64,000 nucleotides of DNA, from NCBI RefSeq assembly GCF_003369915.1, contig NW_022881614.1:29271326-29335325 (forward strand), in the 5' to 3' direction. The notes beneath the pieces are model-generated. The model saw only the letters and a list, made by a program, of their open reading frames with translations. It was not told the origin of the DNA and did not search any database. This document shows positions 1 to 11,151 of this stretch, one piece after another (positions within the stretch are counted from its first letter, which is position 1; each line of letters opens with the position of its first letter). The translations under genes were made by a program, and so were the position numbers. This stretch comes from Drosophila miranda (Eukaryota; Arthropoda; Insecta; Diptera; Drosophilidae).

Positions 1-465
1 CAGGCCTTCCACATAGTGAGCGACTTGATCAGCCAGCACTTTTTCCACTAATCTGTGAGATGCCCCTACTGGACCTTCTCCCATCACCTCAGGACCCAAT
101 GAGAATACCCGCCAAAAGTCTACCCCCAAGTAAATTTCCTGTTCCAAGAAAGGGTATACGAAAACCGTTAATCTTTTTACCTCTCCCTTGTATTTCACCG
201 GTAATTCTACTCGGCCAACGATTGCGCGATCTTCCCCATTCGCTACCTTCACTATAGAAGAATATCGACGAGCCTCCACGCCCAGCTTCTCCAGGAATTC
301 CTGACCATTACACCCTAGCATGCTGTGTGTAGCGCCTGAATCCAACAGGCCTCGCACGGACTCGTCCATTATAGAGATTTCTGCGAAAACTCTCGGGTCT
401 TTCTTGCAACAACGCTTTACTGAAGCAATCACCTGCCTCCTCATAGCTCGCCTTTGCTTAAACCG
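1..465 (-). CDS. Retrotransposon pol, N-terminal protease part (partial at window edge)
   Basis: My own translation of the minus strand is open from an in-frame stop at 466-468 to the window start. It has the retropepsin active-site signature GLLDSGATHSMLG and, about 70 residues later, the YLGVDFW motif that ends gypsy-type proteases. The aspartic protease would process gag-pol in the virus-like particle. It lies just downstream of the gag at 491-1483 but in another frame, so expression by frameshifting is likely. RT, RNase H and integrase would lie to the left, outside the window. The zinc knuckles of the adjoining gag place it in the Osvaldo/Ulysses group. No break is visible in this part. 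Confidence 0.85.
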
Positions 466-490
466 CTATCTAATTCATTTTTATTTTCTT

Positions 491-2024
491 CTACTTTCTC
501 TGCGCAGGCCCCTTCTGTGAGCGTGATTCGCCTGCTTGCATCGCACCCCTCTTCACGTTTCCCGCGCAATTCGGACAGGTTGGACAATATGCATCGGGCT
601 TTCCACACCGGTAGCAGAAAATTCGCCTCTCCGATGTCATACAGTCCCTAAAGCCATGATCGGTCTGCCCGCAGTTCCAGCAAATCAACTTCTGTGGAAC
701 ACGCTGTGTCATTTGCGCTTCCTCAATGACCTCTGCCTCTTCATCGCTACTCGACCGATCCTGCGCGACCTCGCTGACGTTCGCATTCGCCCCGCGACCA
801 TAGTTTGTGGCTTTGGGTGCTCCTCGCCACGAAGATCGAGCCTTCCTCTTCAGATGTGCCTCTATTTCCACGCACTCATCCCGCAGTTGGTCTAAGGAAT
901 AAACCCGTAAGGCGTAGACGAATCTCGCTATCTCATCTGTGAGTGCCTTTTTGACGATTTTTACCATCTCCTTTTCAGGTGGTGGCATCTCAGACCTCGA
1001 CGCGAGCTTTCTCATGACATGGAAAAAGTCTTCCACACTCTCGTTTGACCGCTGCATTCTTTCTCGCAGTTCTCTCATGCGGTCGAACTCGGACGCCGTG
1101 CCTCGGAAACGAGCAATTAAGTCGCCCCTTAGTTCCTGCCAAACACCACCGCCATGATCACGGATGTACTGCCAGTACCATTCCCGCGCGTTTCCTGTAA
1201 CCAGGTGATGAAATCCCTTTAGAACTTCATCCCACGGACAGCGGCATTGGGCTTGTAGGAATTCAATTCGGAACACAAAATCCTCGACTGTCATTTTGTT
1301 GCTGTCTCCGTCGAACGTCACGTCCCATTTTTCGACTCGGCCCCACCGTGGCCAAGGTCTATAACCCGGGGGATTTGGATGCGGATCTTCTCGAGGAATC
1401 CCACCAGCTCTCCTACCCTCGCCCCGACCCTGACCCGAGTGTCTGAGTGCTATCGGGTTGCCCACCCCGTTGATGCTGCTCACTGGATGCGGTCGGTCCT
1501 ACTCCTGAAGACGGTTCCGGACCAATACCACCTCGCCCTCGAATCGGCGCATCAGTCGTGCTAGACGGCTTCCTTTTCGGGATTGCTCCTCGATACTCCT
1601 GCTCGTGGTGAACCTCCTCCCGCTGCGGTTCCTTCTGCTACTGCAGCTGTCTAACCGGCTGGAGTACCTCGTTGAGTTGGTGCATCATCTCGATAAACCC
1701 CTTACGAAACACCTCCTGCAACACCCGACTAATCGAGTCAGTGTTCGCTGCCCTGTGTGTCACATGAGCCTGGGCCAACGATACGTTGACTGCTGATGCC
1801 AGTTCGGAAGCAAGCGTGGGTGTAGGATCGGACATTGGCCATTTTTCTGACCTGGCCTGGACCGGTGTTCTTGGCAACCCACCCACAGCTCCAAGTTCCT
1901 CCCGATCTTGATCAAACATCGCCCCTGACACTTCTCCTATCTGGTCCACTGTTTTGTTTACGTGTGATCGCGTATGATACTGTCGACTACCCCTTCTTGT
2001 GGCATCTGCACCGAGCAACACCAA
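491..2024 (-). pseudogene. Retrotransposon gag (two open pieces, frame broken between them)
   Basis: Two minus-strand open pieces form one gag. The piece at 1638-2024 is a polar N-terminal region rich in Gln and Ala. The piece at 491-1483 is the capsid-like region (WDVTFDG, then AREWYWQYI and the WQELRGDLIARF stretch) followed by a double zinc knuckle: CWNCGQTDHGFRDC, then a Cys-rich CYRCGKPDAYC repeat. The same knuckle pair recurs in the two other Osvaldo/Ulysses-like elements here. The pieces are in different frames with no open join across 1484-1637, so I call it a broken gene. No RING finger is visible at its N terminus, unlike the other two; it may have been lost upstream. Confidence 0.8.
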
Positions 2025-2034
2025 TATTACAAAA

Positions 2035-2945
2035 AACGAGGGGGAACGTTGTGAGTTGGTGCGGACACCGCAACTCTACAGTTATACCCGATACTAAGTC
2101 AGAATGGCTCTCCACCGGCAGACGCCGCTAATATTAAACGACACGACAAAGAGTGCGTGCGAGAGAGACAGAAAATCAGTCTGAGCGTGACGTCGGGCGC
2201 TGCGTAGCCAGTGCAAATTGATTTGTTCCTTTTGGCTATAAAAATGATCTGATATGGTCATTATCTATGATTCTGCGTTTTTAGTTTTCTCGAATCTGCA
2301 ACAGATTTTGAAAGAAACTCGTCTCGGTCCGATATATAAGGAGAGTGGATACCAAATTTGGTTGCTCTAGCTTTTATAGTCTCTGAGATCTAGGCGCTAA
2401 TGTTTTACTCTAAGCAAAGCCGGCTATGCTACGTGTGTGTTAGAGAGAGACAGGAGGAGAAAAAATGATATTGTGTTCTTGATGCTGGCTATAATAATAA
2501 TACGATCCAATTCAAATTCTGCAGTCTAAAAGATATGGTCATTCTCTACGATTCTGCGTTTTTGGTTTTCTCGTATCTTTAAAATTGTGGATGCCACAGA
2601 TTTTCGTCCTTTGTGGGGGCGGAAGTGGGCGGGGCGAAGTTTTGAAATATTTTTGTAGCAGTGACATATCACAGAAGTCTGGATCCAAAACATCGTTGCT
2701 CTAGCTCTTATAGTCTTTGAGCACTAGGCGCTAATAGGGACGGACAGACGGTCGGACGGACAGACGGACAGACGGACGGACGGACAGACGGACAGACAGA
2801 CATGGCTCAATCGACTCGGCTATTGATGCTGATCAAGAATATATATACTTTATGGGGTCGGAAACGATTCCTTCTGGACTTTACACACATCCACTTTTAC
2901 CACAAATCTAATATACCCCAATACTCATTTTGAGTATCGGGTATA
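2035..2945 (-). mobile_element. HINE (DINE-1-like Helitron) copy
   Basis: Reverse-oriented copy. It begins with AACGAGGGGGAACGTTGTGA, the complement of the 3' terminal hairpin region, and ends with the palindromic 5' end GAGTATCGGGTATA. Inside are the GA-rich stretch after GTGTGTTAGAGAGAGACAG, the ATATTTTTGTAGCAGTGACA block and a variable GACGGACAGACG (GTCY) microsatellite at about 2738-2800. It splits gag from its leader. It has no coding capacity, so it would depend on a helentron in trans. Confidence 0.9.
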
Positions 2946-3444
2946 AAAACACGAAAGCGGCTTTGTTTTTAACAAGCAGTTGCGAAACTACAATGAACAT
3001 TTACCTACATGATTTACTCTAACTTATTCCAATATCACATTCCATCACAGATTTATTCGACATCACAGTCCACCAGGCAATGTGCCCGTCGCAAACTCCC
3101 TGTCAATTTTTTTGTTGAACGGCAGTGACTTACGTTCACTTGCGACATCGAATAGCGACAAAATGTTCAACTGTAATTCCTAAGTCCCTATCACATATTT
3201 TTTATTTCCGTTAACTGCCTCCGTCTATCCATCCCTAGCATCAATCACCCCGGACCAGCTTTACGCTCACCTTAAGCCTGCAGCAGCGACTTCTGCCGGG
3301 AGAGCTAAACTGCACTTCGCGAGCTGTCGTCTTCTCCACAAAATTTATTATTTTTTTTCATTCCCGCATCTGCCTTTACCAGCCCGAGTGACATTTGTTG
3401 TAATACCACCCGAACCTGCGTCAGTCCAGATGCATGCGAATTCG

Positions 3445-3462
3445 AAAATAATTTGGGCGCCA
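3445..3462 (-). other. Primer-binding site, tRNA-Lys type
   Basis: Read on the minus strand this is TGGCGCCCAAATTATTTT. The first 10 bases match the complement of the 3' end of insect tRNA-Lys, as in the other two Osvaldo/Ulysses-like elements here, and the rest diverges. It lies 2 bp from the LTR-like start TGTTACACTTGG at 3465. Only ten bases match, so priming ability is uncertain. Confidence 0.5.
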
Positions 3463-3464
3463 TT

Positions 3465-6168
3465 TGTTACACTTGGCTTGTTTCCCAGAGGGCAATGCCG
3501 GCTAGCTGTCGACCCCAGGACTGGGTAGTTCCCCTTGCCCGCCAAATGTAGACAAAAAAGGAGACATACTACTTCTCGGGACATCAAAACTAACAACAAC
3601 CTAAAGACAAAGAAAATCAAAAACAGACGGCTATCAAGTGGGTGAAGCTTGGGTGTTATCACTTCGCGCGCCCGCCCTACCTGTGACCAAACACAACGTT
3701 CATTTTGGCCACCCTCTGCTGGAACGGTAACGGCTGGCCTAATCCATGGCTTACGCCACGCGCCCTCCCTCTATTTTAAATTTACTGCATCATGCTTCAG
3801 TATATATCCAAGCTTTAATAATCATAAATTGACAATTTCATCTTTCTCATAAATAAATAGATATACTCCAAATTATCACTAACCAAAAAGAAACACCAAA
3901 ACTTTCGACACAATGGCAAACACGGAAATAACTGCTGAAATTTCGTTCAACCAACAGGGATACCCTCACCCATACACCCATAGATGAGTGGATCCAGTTT
4001 TACGGGAGTTAATTTAACTCGGGCCCCTACGGAGACTTAACCTACCAAGAGCTCTTGTTAAGGGTCCCCGGGACATAAACAATAAACAATATTTTTCCAC
4101 AAATCGCTCGAGCAAATACGGTGGACTGATGGGACCCCCGCGTCACCCACTAAGGGTTAATCTTCTGGAACTGAACAGCTGATCGAAGATTTAGGTTCGT
4201 GAAAGGTGTTGGTGTTTTTACATATTTAGTTCAATGGCCAAGATTTTACGTTAAACGGTTTAAGCTAATACTAAATACTAAATAAAGGACAACACACGGA
4301 ACAAAATAACATTTAATGTGGAACGGTGTTTGGAGTGCGGATTATGTTTTTTTTCTTTAAGTTCAAACGACGTGGGCGATCGCTGGCCGTGGCCGGTCAG
4401 CCCTAAATTTATATAGGTCCGTGTATACGTGTGCGCGTTTGTGTGTGTGAATAGGGTTCCGGGGTTTTTACGTGGTGAATGAGACCAAACGTGTGGCACG
4501 CACTGCAAGGCGATGCAACGATCGTGCGGTGTGGCTAGAATCGCCCTGGCAGCTAAATCGTCCTCTTTCACCCTCCCCCTTCACACGTCCCGCGCTACTT
4601 GGCTCACACACGCGCAACTGGAACGAACTCACTCAGGTTCACGTTGGACAGTCTTCTTCTCTGCAGTCGACTTTCTCGAACTCCAGTGTTCCTCTCCAGG
4701 AAACCTTCTGGCCCGGTTCTGGTGGCTATATTCTTTGCCGGTTCAAACTTTCTGTTTTAAGCACAAAATTTCAAATTTCGACGTTACTCTTCCGTCCTCG
4801 CTCCACGATTTCCATAATCCAATCCCCGTTTTCTAATATTTTCACTCCTATTTATCCCTTTTTCCCTTACTAATACCAAAGACTATACAATACCAAGATG
4901 TCGCATGAGGAACAAATGCTTTTTCAATTTTCGTTTGACGCTTCATGGTACGGGCGCGCGGGGCTAGTACTTCAATTCTCTTTTACGCTACCTTCGCCTC
5001 CGAAGTGCTACTCGGCTTCGGTCAGCACGAGCTCGAGCCAACCCAGAAATATGCTTGTAGTTGTGTATATGTGTGTATGTCCTAGGTCGGCACGGCCATA
5101 AGCCGGTTTCGCCCGCAGCATATACGGCTTTTAGCTTCACACACAAGCGCACTGAAAGCATGTCAGTGGCTGCGTGCCGAAACCGTAGGGCAGCGTGGTC
5201 GCTGATGTCTTTGGCGCGGCACAGTGGGGACTCATCCGAAATAGTCAAAAAATTGTATGTGTGCTTTAGATAAATTTAATGTACGCATCTAATAGAGAAT
5301 TTGCCAATCGAATTTTCAAGATAGTTTTAGTTTAGGAGATATAAGCACTCAAAGTTTAACATTTTTTCAGTGTGCAAATATTTATTGACTAACTAATTTA
5401 GCAAGCTGAGACGGCCAAAGGTCCCACTGTGCCGCTCCAAAGACATCGGCGATCCGCGACCACCGCTTCGACGGTGAAGGCATTGCCGAACAGAGGAAAC
5501 CGTTGGGCAGCGGGGTCGCGGTAGAGACGAAGTACAGGCGAAAAGGGAATTGAAACCCCGCGCGCTCCCTCGTGCCTTTTGGGTCCTAATGTTAGGACCC
5601 GCCATAGAACAGCTTTTTGGTCGCTCATGCAACATCTTGGTATTGTATAGTCTTTGCTAATACATATAACTAATCCTATTCTCTTTCTTATATCCCCAGT
5701 ACGGCTCCAGCTCCCCCCGATGACACAATTCACCATCGAGCCTTTCTGGACTTCCGCTAGATGGCGCGTCGCCCTCAGCCCTGGCCACCTATCGTTCAGG
5801 TGGGACTGGAACAGATCCTCATTTTTAGTCTCTATAAGAAGACAATAAATTGATATTTTTTAAGCCGAAATTTGTGGTGTTTGTTGTTTAAAACAGAGAC
5901 TGCATTCTGCATTCATTGGAGCCTAGGATAATAAACATTTCCTCAATTCTATAGTATCCTTTTCCGCAGGGTATTTGCAGAAAATATCGGTATTTTGTGT
6001 GATATCATGCGATAGGATGCTTCGCGCTGCCAACCACCTCAATGCGACGCTCTGGCAACGCCGGAAACAGTTGGGGTAATTTCGCTTCGATTCTGTTTAG
6101 TTTATTTCTGGAAAATGTTGAAACTCCACCGAAAACTGATGCAAAATGTAAAACGCAAGGAAAGGACT
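3465..6168. other. Unassigned stretch, probably LTR of the leftmost element plus flank
   Basis: Apart from the fold-back MITE at 4877-5656 I see no gene. The left border TGTTACAC next to the primer site suggests this begins with an LTR, but no convincing matching CA end was found. The open frames at 4278-4873 and 5654-5848 lack codon structure or known motifs. The right border is the long direct repeat starting at 6169. Confidence 0.4.
4877..5656. mobile_element. Fold-back MITE, copy 1 (7-bp TSD CTAATAC)
   Basis: Starts CAAAGACTATACAATACCAA and ends with the complement (CTTGGTATTGTATAGTCTTTG region). It is flanked by perfect direct repeats CTAATAC at 4870-4876 and 5657-5663. The two halves are related in inverted orientation: both carry the CACTGTGCCGC/CCAAAGACATC block, one at each side of a central AT-rich part, so the element is a long imperfect palindrome. 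There is no transposase. A 7-bp duplication suits P/hoppel-type cut-and-paste elements, but the family is not identified. It contains the uninterrupted CTCGAGCC site (5032-5039) that is duplicated around the P-like MITE in copy 4. Confidence 0.88.
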
Positions 6169-6898
6169 TGTAGTGGCGCCTGTCCAACCAAAAATATCGG
6201 ATAACCGTCCCACGGTTTCCCCTTCCCTTAGACAAGCAACTTGCACCTTTTGGGCAGTTACGCGCAAGAAAAAAATGACATAAGTTAACAGCGGCTACTG
6301 TCAAGGTGTGGTGAGAAAAGGGGAATGAGAGAACCAAGGGCTCAAGCGGAAGGAGAGTGGCTTGGGCATGTTCTTTCCAATTTTACTCGCGATCCCAGAC
6401 GGACGTCTGAAGAAAATACTCAAGTAGTGCAGTGAAAGGAAAAATTCTAACCTCGACCGTAAACACCGCGTGTCCATCGTGGCTAAGATCTAGTCAAAAG
6501 ATCAGCCGACCATTCCTACGTTTATTAAGCGAAGGCCGAACCCATCGGGTGAGTGAAAATTGTACCCCAACTGCCGGCCAACAGAAAATTAAAGTTCGTT
6601 TTTTTTCTTAAAAACCTAACCATAGGTTTGGCCGTACGTAATACCGTACGAAACGCCGGTCGTAGTGCCGTAAGCCGTACCCACTACAGTCTCGTCACCT
6701 TACCACACATATAAATACCCAGCGTCCCGATCGACTACAGTATGTGTTAGCCGTCTTCGCCCCCAAATCTTCTTTCGGCGTGGCGTCTGCATACATGTGA
6801 GCATCACTGTATTTACCGCAGCGTGTACCGGCGTGGGTCCACACACATACAAGCCTTGCTCGGCCTACCCCAGTGAAAAACGGTCGATTGGCTTTTAT

Positions 6899-7579
6899 CA
6901 AAGACTATACAATACCAAGATGTTGCATGAGCGACCAAAAAGCTGTTCTATGGCGGGTCCTAACATTAGGACCCAAAAGGCACGAGGGAGCGGGCGGGGG
7001 TTCAATTCCCTTTTTGCCTGTACTTCGTCTCTACCGCGACCCCGCTGCCCGTCGGTTTCCTCTGTTCGGCAATGCCTTCACCGTCGAAGCGGTGGTCGCG
7101 GATCGCCGATGTCTTTGGAGCGGCACAGTGGGACCTTTGGCCGTCTCAGCTTGCTAAATTAGTTAGTTAGTCAATAAATATTTGCACACTGAAAAAATGT
7201 TAAACTTTGAGTGCTTATATCTCCTAAACTAAAACTATCTTGAAAATTCGATTGGCAAATTCTCTATTAGATGCGTACATTAAATTTATCTAAAGCACTC
7301 ATACAATTTTTTTACTATTTCGGCTGAGTCCCCACTGTGCCGCGCCAAAGACATCAGCGACCACGCTGCCCTACGGTTTCGGCACGCAGAAACTGACATG
7401 CTTTCACACCGACTCGACGCTGACCGAGGCATTGACGAAGCCGAGTAGCATTTCGGAGGCGAAGGTAGCGTAAAAGAGAATTGAAGTACTAGCCCCGCGC
7501 GCCCGTACCATGAAGCGTCAAACGAAAATTGAAAAAGCATTTGTTCCTCATGCAACATCTTGGTATTGTATAGTCTTTG
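6899..7579. mobile_element. Fold-back MITE, copy 2 (7-bp TSD CTTTTAT)
   Basis: 681 bp with the same CAAAGACTATAC termini as copy 1 but opposite internal orientation. It is flanked by perfect CTTTTAT repeats at 6892-6898 and 7580-7586. The same insertion with the same duplication is in the second long repeat at 22040-22720, so it predates the duplication of the long repeats. Apparent open frames across it are repeat-derived. Confidence 0.9.
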
Positions 7580-7586
7580 CTTTTAT

Positions 7587-8440
7587 CTATGCGTGCAGTG
7601 ACATACATATGTATGTACATATGTTTGAAATTGACTATTCCCTCTTCAGTGACTTTCGTCATTGCTACGTCGCTTACGCCGCCCGCATACGAACAGTAAC
7701 GCTAAAGGAGAAGACATTTACCGGTGCCGAAATACTGTTTGCGTTGCTGATGAAGTCATTCGGTGTCTCGATCATGATGGCTATGCCCATGCATTTCTTC
7801 ATATTAGAATAATACTTTGGAACCCCACTATTGTACCGACCCTAGGATTAACATTAAAAGTTAAATTCGTGTGATTCGGTTTGATTGGTTTATCATAAAG
7901 AAATGTGCAACTAGAAGGAAAGGAACTAAAACTAATACTCGCGCATATCGCCTATCTGCTCTGACACACTGATATTTACAAGTTTTCAGCCACCCGCATC
8001 GACCACATGGGAGCGCTTACATCGTTGGATTTGATCGTAATGTGAGTGATAACCTGTGAACGACTGCTATATGTGAATTCAAAATTTTACGCAAGTCGAA
8101 GCAACATTAAAGATTCCAAGCCTCGACCGTAAACTTCCCAGCCGTACTGTAACGCTGACCAATCCAATTGTTCACGTGATTGTTTTGTTCTGCTCTTTCG
8201 CAAGCAATGTAACTTTCTGCAATTCCGAATCTATCGACAACCGAACTTATGATTGGGATTACCCCACAAGCAATTGCTGTGCACTTTAAAGATGCATCCA
8301 TCCGTCCCTTGTTTTTTGCATTTAAACTGAAAACCATTCGAATATATTTCTATTTGTGTAACGTAATTACCATTATTCCTGAATATACTCTTTATAATTA
8401 GTTGACCCTAGTCTAATAAGATCTTTCATCATGATATTTT
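7587..8440. other. Unique part of long repeat, no gene seen
   Basis: About 850 bp between the MITE and the first HINE, repeated almost unchanged at 22728-23573. A 76-residue minus-strand frame (8107-8337) is open in both copies, but it matches no motif I recognise and shared ancestry alone explains the conservation. Confidence 0.4.
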
Positions 8441-8983
8441 TATACCCGATACTCAAAATGAGTATTGGGGTATATTAGATTTGTGGTAAAAGTGGATGTG
8501 TGTAACGTCCAGAAGGAATCGTTTCCGACCCCATAAAGTATATATATTCTTGATCAGCATCAATAGCCGAGTCGATTGAGCCATGTCTGTCTGTCCGTCT
8601 GTCCGTCCGTCCGTCTGTCCGTCTGTCTGTCCCTATTAGCGCCTAGTGCTCAAAGACTATAAGAGCTAGAGCAACGATGTTTTGTAACCAGACTTCTGTG
8701 ATATGTCACTGCTACAAAAATATTTCAAAACTTTGCCCCGCCCACTTCCGCCCCCACAAAGGACGAAAATCGGTGGCATCCACAATTTTAAAGATACGAG
8801 AAAACCAAAAACGCAGAATCGTAGAGAATGACCATATCTTTTAGACTGCAGAATCTGAATTGGATCGTATTATTATTATGGCCAGCATCAAGAAAATAAT
8901 TTCATTTTTTCTCGCCCTGTCTCTCTCTGACACACACGTAGCATAGCCGGCTTTGCTTAGAGTAAAACATTAGCGCCTAGATC
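8441..8983 (+). mobile_element. HINE copy, 3'-truncated
   Basis: Forward copy starting at the 5' palindrome TATACCCGATACTCAAAATG. It runs through the GTCTGTCCGTCC microsatellite and stops abruptly at GCGCCTAGATC. It sits at the same place as the complete copy at 23574-24627 in repeat 2, so the 3' half was deleted here. The break joins directly to a 36-bp remnant of the gene at 25192-26426. Confidence 0.88.
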
Positions 8984-9017
8984 AGATCCTAGCCTCCTGC
9001 TTCGTTATCTGTTACAG
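8982..9017 (+). other. 36-bp gene remnant (intron 3' end) in repeat copy 1
   Basis: Starts TCAGATCCTAGCCTCCTGCT and is identical to 25156-25191. In repeat copy 2 those bases form the polypyrimidine tract and AG acceptor directly before the first readable exon of a broken gene. Here the match stops exactly at the AG; an AT-rich stretch (9018-9060) follows. It shows that copy 1 once held more of that gene and lost it by deletion. Confidence 0.8.
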
Positions 9018-9060
9018 TATTAGCAATATATATTTATATATATAATAAATTTAAAAAAAA

Positions 9061-10147
9061 AACGAGGGGGAACGTTGTGAGGTGCTGCGGAGACCGCAAC
9101 TCTACAGTTATACCCGATACTAAGTCAGTATGGCTCTCCTCCGGCAGACGCCGCTAATATTGAACGACACGACAAAGAGTGCGTGCGAGAGAGACAGAAA
9201 ATTAGTCTGAGCGTGTTGATTTGTTCCTTTTGGCTATAAAAATGATCTGATCTGATCCAGATTCAGCAATCTGATAGATATGATCATTATCTATGATTCT
9301 GCGTTTTTAGTTTTCTCGTATCCTCAATATTGTGGATGCAACAGATTTTCGTCCTTTGTGGGGGCGAAAGGGGGTGGGGCGAAATTCTGAGAAATACGTT
9401 TTAAAGTGAGATCTAACAGGAGTGCGGATACCAAATTTGGTTACTCTAGCCTTAATAGTCTTTGAGATTTGTGAATATCCCCAGATTTTCATCCTTTGCG
9501 GGGGCGGAAGGGGGTGTGGCGAAATTTTGAAACAAACTCGTCTCGGTCCGATATATAAGGAGTGTGGATACCAAATTTGGTTGCTCTAGCTTTTATAGTC
9601 TCTGAGATCTAGGCGATAATGTTTTACTCTAAGCAAAGCCGGCTATGCTACGTGTGTGTCAGAGAGAGACAGGGCGAGAAAAAATGAAATTATTTTCTTG
9701 ATGCTGGCCATAATAATAATACGATCCAATTCATATTCTGCAGTCTAAAAGATATGGTCATTCTCTACGATTCTGCGTTTTTGGTTTTCTCGTATCTTTA
9801 AAATTGTGGATGCCACAGATTTTCGTCCTTTGTGGGGGCGGAAGTGGGCGGGGCAAAGTTTTGAAATATTTTTGTAGCAGTGACATATCACAGAAGTCTG
9901 GTTACAAAACATCGTTGCTCTAGCTCTTATAGTCTTTGAGCACTAGGCGCTAATAGGGACAGACAGACGGACAGACGGACGGACGGACAGACGGACAGAC
10001 AGACATGGCTCAATCGACTCGGCTATTGATGCTGATCAAGAATATATATACTTTATGGGGTCGGAAACGATTCCTTCTGGACGTTACCCACATCCACTTT
10101 TACCACAAATCTAATATACCCCAATACTCATTTTGAGTATCGGGTAT
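9061..10147 (-). mobile_element. HINE copy, full length
   Basis: Reverse copy from AACGAGGGGGAACG to the 5' palindrome GAGTATCGGGTATA, 1087 bp. It includes the GA-rich GTGTGTCAGAGAGAGACAGG segment near 9653 and a GACGGACAGACG microsatellite near 9960-10000. It adjoins the TAAGAGCACC sequence shared with 29954 in repeat copy 2. Confidence 0.9.
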
Positions 10148-10385
10148 AATAAGAGCACCAAACTTTCAAGCTACTCTTCGTTTTGGCTGCCGGTCTCGTC
10201 TCTTTCCGCTCCCCGCTCTCCTTAGCTGCTGCGCCATGCTCACATTCTGGTTTTTTGTCAACGGCTTCTTCGCCTCCGCACCCCGCCCTCGTCAGGGAGC
10301 GAGCAACATACTTGCGAACAAAAGTGAAAAAGGCAAAAGCAATAAAGTTTTCAATTGTTTCTTTCGCACTCTATGCAAGAGTATA

Positions 10386-10680
10386 GTTCTTTCTCTTCTT
10401 CTTCTACATCATCTTCTTCATCATCTTATTTGACTATTTTTAGTTTTTACAGTTTTTGTGTATAGACGTCGGCAGTTGTTTTATTACAGTTCTTTCTCTT
10501 CTTCTTCTACATCATCTTCTTCATCATCTTATTTGACTATTTTTAGTTTTTACAGTTTTTGTGTATAGTCGTCGGCAGTTTTTTTATTACAGTTCTTTCT
10601 CTTCTTCTTCTACATCATCTTCTTCATCCTCTTATTTGACTATTTTTAGTTTTTACAGTTTTTGTGTATAGTCGTCGGCG
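10386..10680 (+). repeat. Three tandem 103-bp units
   Basis: Units begin at 10386, 10489 and 10592 with GTTCTTTCTCTTCTTCTTCT and differ by a few bases; the last is slightly truncated. The same array is in repeat copy 2. Each unit has a CTTCTT-rich half and an AT-rich TTTTTACAGTTTTTGTG half. Function unknown. Confidence 0.9.
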
Positions 10681-11100
10681 GAGGGTGTAGGGGCCGAATT
10701 TAGGGAAAGAGTATGGAACATCACGGATAAGCACAGTAACATAGTAACTCCGAAAGTGGATCGTAAGCTGCAAGCTTTCCGAAAAGCTTTCTAAAGAGTG
10801 TCGGCGCGCAGCGCACGCATTTAAGCGAAAGACGTCACGTTTACCTTGACCCAAGAGAGTAGCGTAGCGTAGGGAGAGCATAGATTAAAAGCTTGACCAA
10901 AATTTCGCTCAATTGGGCGAAAGATCATCCGATTATGCAGTTAAAGTTCCTAAGATTATCCGATTATGCAGTTAAAGTTTCCAAATATCATCCGATCTTC
11001 GAGCTTTTGGTTCGTTACCGCTTAGCTGAACTTGCAGAAGTTGGGCTGGAGTTATTGACTGAGAATCGATTGATTAAAGCGGACGTGTTTACTCGGGAAT

Positions 11101-11102
11101 AA

Positions 11103-11150
<48 letters not shown>
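11101..11150. repeat. (AT)n microsatellite present only in repeat copy 1
   Basis: An AT run of about 45 bp interrupts ACTCGGGAATA...GCCAACG. Repeat copy 2 reads straight through this point near 30905, so the run expanded after the two copies separated. Confidence 0.9.

Positions 11151-11151
<1 letters not shown>

Larger units (their letters stand above)
1..3464 (-). mobile_element. Osvaldo/Ulysses-like Ty3/gypsy LTR element, 5' part
   Basis: On the minus strand the order is primer site (3462 downwards), leader, HINE insertion (2035-2945), gag, then protease running off the left edge. That is the normal 5'-to-3' order of a Ty3/gypsy element. The 5' LTR should therefore begin at about 3465 and extend rightwards, but I could not find its outer end because the partner LTR is outside the window. 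The family call rests on the paired gag zinc knuckles and the TGGCGCC primer site. Confidence 0.7.

Noticed and set aside
3465..3596. A short 130-bp LTR from TGTTACAC to CTAACA for the leftmost element
   Set aside because: Elements of this group have LTRs of a kilobase or more, and no partner or target repeat can be checked in the window.
6797..7162. Open frames with MLHERPKSCSMAGPN in four places
   Set aside because: They come from the fold-back MITE and appear on either strand depending on insertion orientation; several frames over the same DNA are open at once.
8107..8337. 76-residue minus-strand frame conserved in both long repeats
   Set aside because: Conservation follows from the recent shared origin of the repeats; no motif or start context supports it.
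10893..11102. 69-residue frame in the long repeats
   Set aside because: It is made from a short internal repeat (ATCCGATTATGCAGTTAAAG twice) and lacks recognisable coding structure.
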